Source: Brassica napus (Eukaryota; Streptophyta; Magnoliopsida; Brassicales; Brassicaceae). From it: a stretch of DNA of 64,000 nt. Below, piece by piece: positions 31,969-43,655 of the stretch (position 1 is the first letter of the stretch; every line of letters starts with the position of its first letter). The translations under genes and the position numbers were made by a program. The notes under the pieces were generated by a model. The model was not told the DNA's origin and did no database searches. It saw nothing but the letters and a program-made list of their open reading frames with translations. The stretch covers positions 62,113,452-62,177,451 of the forward strand of contig NC_063447.1 of assembly GCF_020379485.1 (NCBI RefSeq), read 5' to 3'.

Positions 31969-34150
31969 GAGAAATCGGCCAAAAAAACACTGAACTTTGC
32001 GGGAATTGCCAAAAGAAACCTGTACTCGAACCAGACCAATAAAACTCTGATCTTTTGTTGACTTTTTTAGTTAATTCACAAACTTACGGTTGACTAACCA
32101 AATTAACACACCGTTAACGGACAGTTAAGACAGTGTTAACTCACCGTTAATTACTGCCGTTTAGTGAAACTACGTCGTTTCATTCAGTTGTTTTGTTAAA
32201 CGAGAAATCGGCCAAAAAAACACTGAACTTTTCGGGAATTGCCAAAAGAAACCTGGACATATGGGCTAGCCAATAAAATCCCGAACTTTTGTTGACTTTT
32301 CGGGTTTATTAAGAAACTTACGATTGACTGACCAGATAAACACACCGTTAACCGAGTTAACTGTTAATTAAGCGGACGTTAATTTTGGGTGTTAAAGTAT
32401 ACGACGTCGTTTCATCACTTTGTCTGATTAAAGAGAAACGACGTCGTTTATATAGCTGTGTTATTAAAAATATGTGTTTCCTACGGCTCGAACTCGTGTA
32501 CTCGGGTTTAATGGTAGGGGTTTTTGCCACTGAGCTAGTGGACTTTGCAATGGATATACGAACACAATTTCTTTTATTCTTCGAATCCGAGTTAAAGACA
32601 AATTAATGAAACGACGCGTTTTACATTAACTTTTTAATTTAAAAGATGGGGTTCCATCGACTCGAACTCGTGCACTCGGGTTTAATGGTAGGGGTTTTTG
32701 CCACTGAGCTAGTGGACTTTGCAATGGATATACGAACACAGTTTCTTTTATTCTCTTTGAATCCGAGTTAAATGAATCAAAAAGAAACGACAGTGTTTTC
32801 TCCTCCGATTGGTATAAACCCTAAATGGGCGAAATCATAAATCCAGAAGAACCTATGTAACCTTAGATCTTTTCCACCTTTCCTCCAGTTCTCGTAGATA
32901 TGGCGACAACACTGTCTATGCTCAGCTTCTGGAAGGAGGGTATGAACTGCTTTCACTAATCCCTACAAGATCAGAAAAAAAAAAATCAGAAACAAGAATC
33001 AAACATTCATTGAGTATCATGAAAGCAAAGTGTTTACCTTTTGTTTGTCAGACATTATAACAAAGCCGTTCCCATTTTCCAATCCCAAATCCAAGGCCAA
33101 ACGCTTCACAAACCAATCCCAGTTTGCATCATTCTCTATCTCCACTACAGCCCAAGCAATAGGGACAATCCTATTGTCTCCATCTCTTCCAACCGCAGCC
33201 AACAACTGTCCCTTGATGTCCCATTTCAAAAAGGCTCCATCTAAGCCAATAACAGGCCTACAAGTCTTCTTCCATGCTTCCTTTTGTGCTTGGAAACACA
33301 TGTAGAGTCTGTAGAACCGCTGCTTGGTTCCAACCGTGGCTCCTGGTATGGTTTCAATTTCCATGGTTGATCCAGGATTGCTCCTCAATATCTCTGCTTG
33401 GTAATCCCAGATTTTATCAAAATGCTCCTCACGGGTAATCCTTAGGGTTACGTTCAAACACGGGTTTCATTTTGTTTGATTGCAATCAAACACATCTTTT
33501 GATCAATAAAAATAAACATGTGTGATAACCTTCCGAAAAGTCCACTAGCTCAGTGGCAATACCCCCCTTACGACCACGAGTGCACGGGTTCGAGTCCAGG
33601 CAACAACAATTTTAATTAAGCAAAACGACGTCGTCTTGAGATTTTGTGTTTAACAAAACAACTGAATGAAACGACGTAGTTTCACTAAACCACAGTAATT
33701 AACGGTGAGTTAACACTGTCTTAACTGTCCGTTAACGGTGTGTTAGTTTGGTTAATCAACCGTAAGTTTGTGAATTAACTAAAAAAGTCAACAAAAGATC
33801 AGGGTTTTATTGGTCTGGTTCGAGTACAGGTTTCTTTTGGCAATTCCCGCAAAGTTCATTGTTTTTTTGGCCGATTTCTCATTTTTAATAACACAGCTAT
33901 ATAAACGACGTCGTTTGTCTTTAATCAGACAAAGTGATGAAACGACGTCGTATACTTTAACACCCAAAATTAACGTCCGCTTAATTAACAGTTAACTCGG
34001 TTAACGGTGTGTTTATCTGGTCAGTCAATCGTAAGTTTCTTAATAAACCCGAAAAGTCAACAAAAGTTCAGGATTTTATTGGCTAGCCCATATTTCCAGG
34101 TTTCTTTTGGCAATTCCTGAAAAGTTCAGTGTTTTTTTGGCCGATTTCTC
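31969..34150. mobile_element. MULE composite with interleaved inverted arms
   Basis: Two arm types, each beginning gagaaatcggcc, occur in tandem on the left: L1 31969-32201 (233 bp) and L2 32202-32471 (270 bp). Near-perfect inverted copies occur on the right: L1' 33648-33880 (233 bp) and L2' 33881-34150 (270 bp). The order is therefore L1 L2 core L1' L2', not nested. Inside are a roughly 130-bp direct repeat (about 32475-32605 and 32655-32785), an inverted copy of part of it (about 33538-33600), and a MuDR-type transposase fragment. No clean 9-bp target duplication surrounds the outer ends. Confidence 0.75.
33017..33457 (-). pseudogene. MULE transposase fragment
   Basis: 146 codons open on the minus strand matching the catalytic region of plant Mutator-like transposases. 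RPVIGLDGAFLKWDIKG holds the first catalytic Asp, AVGRDGDNRIVPIAWAVVE follows, and NGFVIMSDKQK holds the second Asp. The zinc-finger end, the distal catalytic Glu region and the N-terminal FAR1-like domain are absent, so this is a truncated, inactive copy inside the composite element. Confidence 0.8.
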
Positions 34151-35519
34151 GTTATTGACCAAGTAGAACATTTGCTATGTTTATAATTTGGGTTACTTTA
34201 TAGTATTCAAAAATTTAATGTAAAGTAATTAAGGATATATGCTCAACGGATAGTGATTAGGATTTAAAAATGTCTGATAATGAGGGTTAATAAAAATAAT
34301 CTAATTGGACAACGTAAAGAAAGAGAACTGATTTGGCCATTGGGGAGAGAGTTTGCACTTCCCAGTTGAGGTACCGACACATGTCGGGCACGTGGGGTAG
34401 AGGACATTCTCGTCACCTGTGGAGGGGACCACAGGGCGTGCTGTAAACCATCTTATGCTGTTTCATCCGACGGTTCTTATTCCATCTTCAGATTCTCATT
34501 GTCTCCTTTTCATGATAAACCAATGCTTGCGTCAGCTTTCCCCACCTGGGGCCGGACTATATGAATATAAAAATATTAATTTACAAAAAAAAATTTATTT
34601 AGAATTTTTGTTTTAAAATATATTTATTTTAAGATATGTTTTAAAATATATTTATTTTAAGATAAGAAAAATATTTGATTTTAGTGTATAGACATTAATT
34701 GTTATATTTTGAAATTTGATATTTATATTAATTTTATTATATTATTTGGTGTATATAATATATATTTCATAGAACTTAAATGTGGTTATAGATATAATAT
34801 TGTTAAATCTTATCAAAAATATATTAAGTGTTAAAAGAATATAAAAATAATTTCAATGTAAATATAAAACAAATAATATAATAATAAATTACTACTTATA
34901 TAAATATGTATACATATAAATTATTAATTTATAATTTTAATGGGACCATATATTTATATAGATTTTTTTAAAAAAAATATTATCTTATTATTTTATCGAT
35001 TTGTGTTAAAATTTTGAACCGATCCAAGTTGAAACAGCGCAATTTATTAATTTATAGAGATTATTAATTCGTAGAAATGTTACTGTAATTAATCTTAATT
35101 GGGTTTATAATGTCCAATAGTTAACTACTAACGATTTTTTTTGTCAACAAACTACTAATGACTTAATTAAGAGTTTGAATAAAATAAGTCAAAAATAAAG
35201 AAATAACCACTGATACAATCAAATTCGGATGATACAAATACAGATAGAGCTTGCTCAGAACTAGAGGAGCAAACACCAAAGCGTTTTCTGGGGTACAAAA
35301 CGGCACGCAGTTATAGTCCAAAACACAGGATGAGGGATCCATGGAGGAGGGGATAGGCCAAAAACATAGCAGCCCCTATCTTTGGTTTTGACATTTTTTT
35401 TTTTACAATCTGAAAAATAAATAAAGGAAACAAAAAAAGGTATATAATGATACCACAAAGACATGGTTGAATCATTGCACAGAATCACAAATCTTGGCCA
35501 GCTATTTTGTCTGTCTGTG
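34151..35519. other. Spacer with a GC-richer island
   Basis: 34151-34310 and 34570-35240 are AT-rich and empty. Between them (about 34330-34560) lies a GC-richer stretch including a G-box gcacgtgg at about 34388-34395 and several ccac/ggtgg words. It carries no domain-bearing frame. It could be a promoter relic or conserved non-coding DNA. The right end includes the LPEAT2 3' flank. Confidence 0.4.
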
Positions 35520-38500
35520 TTATGTTGGGGACAAGATAGGGGCAAAGACAGGTATGAGCAGAGGGTTTCTTCTTAAACAGGACAAGAAGTCATCCTTGCT
35601 GATTCTTTGATCTTTGTCCTCGTCTAGCAAAAGGTACATCCCTTGTATCTGTAACATATAAACTCTCAACCGTTTAGCTACACATCTTTGGGTGTCAATT
35701 TCAATAGATGGATAAATGCATTAACACTTACCTCCTCCTTGTTTGAGTTTGGCATTGTGTGTTTCAGCACGTCTCCAAGCTGAGCCAAAGATAAGGAAGA
35801 AAAGTAGTAAGTCATAAGAAGAAACTCAAAAGCAAAAATGACAAAGAGGTCAAGAACTGAATCTACTTCTTGAATGGAGATAAAGCCATCTCCATCTGTG
35901 TCACAGTGAGAAAATGCTAGCTCGCATGTTTGCTGAAAAAGTGGCTGTGCCGATACATGAGCCGAGGCAAACAAGAACTGCAGACCAACCAACAGAAGAA
36001 GAACAAGGATAAGATTAAAGGGACTGATTACTAAGAATCTCTACAAAATGATCCCTGAAGGTACCTGTCTGAAAGTGATTGATCCAGCTTTCTCCACATC
36101 GATGAACCCGAATATCTACGTTGTATAAGTAACATTGTGAGGCATAAGAGCATAGGCATATTAATACACTAAGGCAAGAAAACATATTCATAACTGACCC
36201 CTTTAGAAAGAGTGCAAGGCTTCAGTCTTAGAACCCGAAGAAAGTCATGTAGAGTAACACGTCCACTGCAAAGAGGATAAAAGTTCTTGAAGGTTGTAAC
36301 TTAGAAAACAAGTAACTTAATAGGACAAAGGTAAATTACCTTGAGTCCGGATTCATGGAAGAAAATGTATCCAAATACCGAACTGCCTCTAAACTGCTTA
36401 TATGGAATAGCTGGAAGGAACAAAGACATAGCAACAGAATCAATAGGGATAAAAAAAAAATGAGGTATATAAGAAAAATAAATGAATAAAATTTGTGGCA
36501 TTATAGAGAATAAACTTACCGACGCAACCTTGGCCATTTCAACCATGTAATTTGAGGGGTTTTCCTGCAACAAAACATTTTAAGATGAAATAAATGATTA
36601 ACAAGATAAAATGCTATTTAAGAGAGGAAAAACACACATGAGCTGGACATACCAGCTTTAATTCAGTTGCTCTGTTCAATAGCATGAGGTCCCCATAAGA
36701 ATGAGATGTTTGGACGACATTCAAAGACGTTGCTATTGCATGACTGGTCTGTATTCACAACTATACCATGAGTACTATTTTCCCACCAATAAAAAGAAGA
36801 GCAAGTGCATAAAAAAATAATCTCAATCTCCACCAAACACATACCTTCTGTGAGAGACGCACAGCATTCTGTTTTTGAGTGTCACTCGGATAGATTACTG
36901 GAAGGTATTCAACCTGTTTAATTCCCAAAAAATGATCCAAATAAGTGAAATACTAAAAAAATTACATAAAATGAAAAATCAATGAACTAAGCTTTTACTA
37001 CCTCCATGAAGTTGTGAAACTGAGTGAACATTCTAAACATGAGCATCAACAAAGAAATATTCCCCCTGAAAAAATCTTACAAACATCAGTACTTTTTGGA
37101 GGAAGTAGAAAGTGTGTATACAGACAGGGAAGAGACTCACCAGGATTGATCAAAATGTACATGGGGGTACCGGACTACTACAGGCTGAATAGGGTAGCCT
37201 GGGATGAAAGCGCCGAGCTGGAAGGAGATAAGAACTTTCCCATTGGTAGTGGTTCCTTCAGGGAATAGCAGCAGACGGGGGAATCTATCGGAGGAGGCTT
37301 TTCTCTGTATTTACATATCCTAGAAAGCACATTGCGTATCAAATACAAAAAAACCATTTGAATCCTTTTCAACCACAAAATGGTTCACAGATCATGTGTT
37401 TGAATAAAGTTACTCAATCTAAGAAATTACGATAGATGCCACATAAACTCTATACCTTTATTTCATGCACAGCGTTCTTCCTTGATTCTTGTGAGAATCT
37501 ATTAACATATATCACCTAAACATATTCAAAAACAAAAACTTTAGTGCAAACGACACACCAGCATCTTAAAACAAGTATGTACTATGTGTGCTAGCTATTT
37601 TGCTTACCTGCATTGCCCTGATAATAGTTCCAACAAAAGGGAGTGAATCATGCGACTCCGATGCAACAATGGTGGGTGATAGCTCATAGAAGAAGAAGAT
37701 TGGTTCAATAAAAGAAACATGGTTTGACACAACAATGGGAGCAATATCCCTGCGAGCAGGTTTCCCTTTCCGTCGTATCCAATGATAACTGCAAGAGTAA
37801 GGAAGATCATTCAACACAAGAATCTATATATATATATATATAAACAGCATCATGGAACAAACTATCTAACACCATTGAAACCATTCACCGTCTTAAACCC
37901 ACAACTAAAGTTTGCTTTTTAAAAAACTTAGTGTTCTAAAAATCGGTCTAGGGGGCGCCATAGAATCTGAACTAAACAGTTTTCTCAAACCGATTTTTTA
38001 AAATCAGTCTAGGCGTTTAAAAATTCGGTTTGGGCTCGCCTAAACATTAATTTATCTATAAGGCGTCTAACTACTGCCTAGGGACTTCAGAGATGAACAT
38101 TATTAAACTTGTAGACTTCAGAGATGAGCAAAACTCTATATATCTTATAAACAACATCATGTAACAAACTATCTAAAACCTTTTAAAACCATTTCACCAT
38201 GTGATAACCAAAGTTTCCATTTTTAAACTCACCCAAAGGAGAAGAGGATACATCTGGTGCAGATCCGAGTAACCCACATGATCCTACACCTCCAACAAGG
38301 CATAGGATTATGCTTATCTTTCCACCCAGCCAGCGCCAGCTTCGTCGCCACGTAACCAACAGCCAAGCTAGCACCAAAGATAACAAGCCGAAGCAACGCG
38401 ATCGGGAGGCAAATCACGATCTTTATCGCCTCGTAGAGTCCGCTGACTCCCGGCGTATCGTTCCGGAACGGATCCACCGTCGTCGGGGGACATAGAACCG

Positions 38501-38702
38501 GAGGCTCGGCGTCGCTGAGGAAGCCGAAAGGAGGGTTGAGATGGTCATGTTGAAATCCACGTGGAACACGAGGTTGTTGGTTTTGGTTTTGTTGACCAGC
38601 GGAGGGATTATAGTCTTCTTCTTCTTCTCCGTCGTCGTGGATTGAGATGACGACCTCTGGTTGATGCTGGATCAACGGAGACGATAAATCGGGATCCGAC
38701 AT
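35520..38702 (-). CDS. LPEAT2: Lysophosphatidylethanolamine acyltransferase 2
   Basis: Fourteen exons: 38702-38233, 37788-37608, 37515-37456, 37304-37141, 37065-37002, 36913-36845, 36748-36653, 36564-36520, 36410-36340, 36265-36199, 36115-36065, 35977-35867, 35779-35732 and 35648-35520. All are GT-AG and in phase, giving 541 aa. It acylates lyso-PE (and other lysophospholipids) in the ER/Golgi membrane for phospholipid remodelling. A hydrophobic segment lies at about 90-125. The acyltransferase motif is NHVSFIEP (His180, with Glu185 in place of the usual Asp), and motif III is FPEGTTTNG at about 251-259. C-terminal EF-hands include a canonical loop at 472-483 (DTDGDGFISIQE) and another at 508-519, suggesting calcium control. 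The start follows the conserved MSDPDLSSPL N-terminus. Ortholog of At2g45670. Confidence 0.95.
37842..38205. repeat. Duplicated segment and TE debris in LPEAT2 intron 1
   Basis: An imperfect direct repeat of about 60-80 bp (37842-37915 and 38151-38215, both with catcatg-aacaaactatcta) flanks about 230 bp. The flanked stretch contains gcgcc/ggcg-rich repetitive words (37945-38085), typical of a degraded transposon. Splice sites of the intron are unaffected. Confidence 0.5.
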
Positions 38703-39734
38703 CCTCGGTGTGTCTGTCTGTAAAGAACACAGCGAGAGAGATTGGTCCACGCTTTGTGGTTGATGTTAATTTGTTTTGTTCCCCCCCCCCCAATAATCCT
38801 TTTTTTAGTGTTTGGTTAAAAATAATTTAATTTCCTTTATTAATACGGTAGTAGTCTATTTTAAGCTGATTTGATTTAACTCAAGCGAACAAATGTTTTT
38901 ATTACAGCTGTAGTTTATTATTAAAAGCAAATCTATTATGGAAATAAACAATGTCATTACAAGGGGGCACGATAAAGTTTACGGTCAACGGAAGCAGATA
39001 ATTTTATACAAGGATTATGAGTGATTGCACATGGATTCGGCATGGTCTGTCTTAAAAACTCATAAATAATCTCCAATAGGAAAAATATATTACTCCACCA
39101 CTAGTATTTGATACTTAACCACTACTGGAAAAGAAAACTATTATATTTGCTTTAAAAGTTTTGTATATATTCCCACCATTTTATTTTAAGTGGTATTTTA
39201 AGATTTTTTCTAATATTTTAAATGATATTTCAAATTTCTCTATAAAAAAGCAAATGTAATTTGATATTTAAATACCATTCATATAATTTTTATTCATTGT
39301 AATTATTGTTTTTTTTAGGCAAACAAAATAAATCGAATAAAAAATCGTAATTTCTCAATCGGAGTGTAAGACTTTAAAAGCCAATTATTGAGGGAGTATA
39401 TGCTTTATACCTTTAACTTTGTATTTTCCTTACTATAATATTATTATTTTTAAAATTAGTATGTCATACATCTGACTGGATATCCAAAATGAAAGAGATG
39501 GCGATGGATAATTTAATTAGTTTTTATTGATTTGGGGTCGTCAAATTAGGGAGATTAGCCCAATTGACATATGTGGCCGACATACCAATATAATAGCATG
39601 TGTCATACTATAACTAATACAAGATGATAATCCACATCCTGCATAGAATTGAATTATTTTAAAAATATATCGTACTTAGATATTATAAACAATATACATT
39701 ATCAATGACTTTTTTTTACATTTTATTAGAAGTA
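38703..39734. other. LPEAT2 upstream spacer
   Basis: Presumed LPEAT2 promoter and 5' UTR at the left, including a run of ten C's at 38781-38790, then AT-rich DNA without genes. No clear TATA element. This is the last unique-looking DNA before the satellite. Confidence 0.45.
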
Positions 39735-40137
39735 AACATTCGAGTACCATTTGGTTTGATTCAGATCCTTGAGAATTTGGTTCGGTTCGGATCTTTGCGG
39801 ACTTGGTTTGGATTTAGATTTGGATAACCTATTTAAATATTTTAAAAAATTAAAGTTCACATATACTTTAAATTTTTCAAAATCTAAAAATAATAATAAT
39901 GTATAACATATAAATTTGAATAATGTATGCTAAAATACTTAAACTTAACATAAAAATTGATTTAGTTTAAATATTTGGATATGAAATCAATAGATATTTT
40001 AAGTATTTTAGGTATTATAAGTATCGTTTAGCTATTTTAAATATGTACTTATAACTATTTTTATATATTTCCAAGTATTCTGGACAATTTAAAAACGTCT
40101 TACATAGTTTGTATATTTTTTAGATATTAAATTTAAT
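39735..40137. repeat. Dispersed AT-rich repeat, copy B
   Basis: Shares ordered landmarks with 21860-22390: a ggttcgg-rich head, a taacctattt block, catatacttt, gaataatgtat, aacataaaaattga and aatatttggat. It directly abuts the first recognisable satellite monomer at about 40138. Confidence 0.5.
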
Positions 40138-43100
40138 TCATGGCAAATGAGCATCGTTCAATTGTTTTATAAATTAATTTAGTAAAACTTTATATACTCC
40201 CTAAATTAGTGGACTAACCATTATAAAATCGATATTCTCTAAAGAAATTGAGACAACAAAGGTTTCAAACCTCTTTGACCATCATCATATATTAGTACAG
40301 AATGTAACTATGTATTAAAGTAATATTGTTATATTTTTTTAATTATTCTCAAAATTTATGTGTTAATCCCTATGAAAATATTGAATTTTACGTTAAACGC
40401 TCTATATACTTATACTGAAGCTTATATTTTTTTATTGTTGTATAAATTTTCTAACGATATTCTAAATTTGTATTAATGTATGTTAAACTCTCTTTCATGG
40501 TATATGAGAATCATTCTAAATTTTTATCAATTAATTACTAAAACTTCGTAATACTATATAAATCAGTGGAATAACCACTATAAAATCGATATTCTTTTGA
40601 GAAACATAGACAACAAAGGTTCCAAGCCTCTTTAAACATCATCATATGCTAGTGTACGATGCAACTATCCAATAAAAAATATGATTTTTTTCTCCAAATC
40701 TATGTATAAATTGCTACGAATATATTGAGTTTTACGTTAAACGCACTATATACTGAAGCCTATACATTTTAGTGTTGTTTTAAAAATTTAACCACATTCT
40801 ACATTTGTATTAGTGTATGTTAAACTCTCTTTCATGATGCATGAAAATCGTTTTAATATTTTATCAATTAATTTAGTAAAATTTCATAATACTCCATAAA
40901 TCGATGAAATAACCACTATAAAATCATTATTTTCTTGAAAAACGGAGACAACAAAGGCTTCAAACCTCTTTGAACATCATCATATGTTAGTGCATGATGC
41001 AACTATGCATTAAAACAATATTGTCGTATTTTTTGAAATTTTCTCAAAATCTATGTGTTAGTACAGGGGGTAACTATGTATTAAAGCAATATTGTTATAT
41101 TTTTTAAATTTTTCTCAAGATCTATGTGTTAACCCCTACGAAAATATTGAATTTTACGTTAAACGCTCTATATACTGAAGCTTAAATTTTTTATTATTGT
41201 TCTAAATTTTCAAATGATATTCTAAATTTGTATTAATGTATGTTAAACTCTCTTTCATGGTATATGAGAATCATTCTAATTTTTTTATCAATTGATTAGT
41301 AAAATTTCATAATACTATCTAAATCTGTGGAATAACCACTATAAAATCAATATTCTCTTGAGAAACAAGATAAACAAAGGTTCCAAGCCTATTTAAACAT
41401 CATCATATATTTTTACAAGAGGTAACTATATATTAAAGCAATATTGTTATATTTTTTGACCTTACGAAAATATTGAGTTTTATGTCAAACGCTCTATATA
41501 CTGAAGTTTATATTTTATTATTGTTCTAAATTTCCTAACGACATTCTAAATTTGTATTAATGTATGTTCAACTCTCTTTCATGGTATATGAGAATCATTC
41601 TAATTTTTTTATCAATTAATTAGTAAAACTTCATAATACTATCTAAATCATTGGAATAACCACTATAAAATCAATATTCTCTTGAGAAACAAAGACAACA
41701 AAGGTTCAAAGCCTCTTTAAATATCACCATATGTTACTGCAGGATGCAACTATCCATTCAAAAAATATTGTCATATTTTTTGAATTTTTCTTCAAATCTA
41801 TGTACAAATTGCTATGAATATATTGAGTTTTACGTTAAACGCACTATATACTGAAGCCTATACTTTTTAGCGTTGATTTAAAAAATTTAACCACATTCTA
41901 CATTGTATTAATGTATGTTAAACTCTCTTTTATGATGCATGAAAATCGTTTTAATTTTTTATCAATTAATTTAGTAATACTTCATAATACTCTCTAAACC
42001 GATGGAATAACCACTATAAAATCACTATTTTCTTGAAAATCGAAGACAACAAAGGCTCCAAACCTCTATGAACATCATCATATGTTAATGCATGATGAAA
42101 CTATGCATTAAAACAATATTGTCGTATATTTTGAAATTTTCTCAAAATCTATGTGTTAACAACCCCTACGAAAATATTGAGTTTTTGGTAAATACTTTAC
42201 ATACTGAAGCCTATAATCTTTAGTATTTTTTTTAAATTTCTGACCATATTCTACATTTGTATTAATGTATGCTAAACTCTATTTCACGGTAAATGAGCAT
42301 CGTTAATTGTTTTATAAATTAATTTAGTAAAACTTCATACACTCCCTAAATTAGTGGACTAACCATTAAAAATCGTCATTCACTAGAGAAATGGAGACAA
42401 CAAAGGTTCCAAACCTCTTTGAACATCATCGTATATTAGTACATGAGGTAACTATGTATTAAAGCAATATTGTTATATTTTTTGAATTTTTTTCAATATC
42501 TATGTGTTAACCCCCCCTACGAAAATATTAAATTTTACGTTAAACGTTCTATATACTTAAGTTTATATTTTTTATTGTTGTTCTAAAGTTTCTAACGACA
42601 TTCTAAATTTGTAGTAATGTATATTAAACTCTCTTTCATGGTATATGAGAATCATTCTAATTTTTTTTATCAATTAGTTAGTAAAACTTCATAATAATAT
42701 CTAAATCAGTGGAATAACCACTATAAAATCGATATTCTCTTGAGAAACAAAGACAACAAAGTTTTCAAGCCTCTTTAAACATCATCATATGTTAGTGCAA
42801 GATGCAACTATCCATTAAAAAATATTGTCATATTTTTTTAACTTTTCTCCAATTCTGTGTATAAATTGCTACGAATATATTGAGTTTTACGTTAAACGCA
42901 CTATATACTGAAGCCTATACTTTTTAGTGGTGTTTTAAAAAATTTAACCACATTCTACATTTGTATTAATGTATGTTAAACTCTCTTTCATGAAGCCTGA
43001 AAATCTTTTTAATTTTTTATCAATTAATTTAGAAAAACTTCATAATACTCCCTAAATCGATGGAATAATCACAATAAAATCACTATTTTCGTGAAAAAAG

Positions 43101-43655
43101 AAGACAAAAAAGGCTCCAAACCTCTTTGAACATCATCATATGTTAGTGCAGGATGCAACTATGTATTAAAACAATATTGTCGTATTTTTTAAATTATCTC
43201 AAAATCTATGTGTTAACCCTTATGAAAATATTGAATTTTACGTTAAAAGCTCTATATACTGAAGCTTATATTTTTTAATTGTAATATAAATTTTCTAACG
43301 ACATTCTAATTTTGTATTATGTATGTTAAACTCTCTTTCATGGTATATGAAAATCATTCTAATTTTTTATCAATTAATTACTAAAACTTCATAATACTAT
43401 CTAAATCAGTGGAATAACCACTATAAGATCGATATTCTCTTGAGAAACAGAGACAACAAAGGTTCCAAGCCTCTTTAAACATCATCATATGTTAGTGTAT
43501 GACGCAACTATCCATTAAAAAATATTGTCATATTTTTGAATTTTTCTCCAAATCTATGTATAAATTGCTATGAATATATTGAGTTTTACGTTAAACACAC
43601 TATAATCTGAAGCATTTACTTTTAAGTGTTGTTTTAAAAACTTTAACCACATTCA
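40138..43655. repeat. 350-bp satellite, diverged proximal block
   Basis: About ten AT-rich monomers. Spacing of the gagacaac landmark (agaca at 40251, 40608, 40946, 41368, 41693, 42044, 42395, 42751, 43102 and 43451) is 357, 338, 422, 325, 351, 351, 356, 351 and 349 bp. The 422-bp interval contains an internal partial duplication of about 70 bp (near 40985-41090). Three subtypes can be told apart by the words before the landmark (ggactaacc; gagaaac with gttccaagc; ttgaaaa with gctccaaac), in a roughly P-Q-R-Q-Q-R-P-Q-R-Q order. Monomers differ clearly from each other. No coding capacity. Confidence 0.9.
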
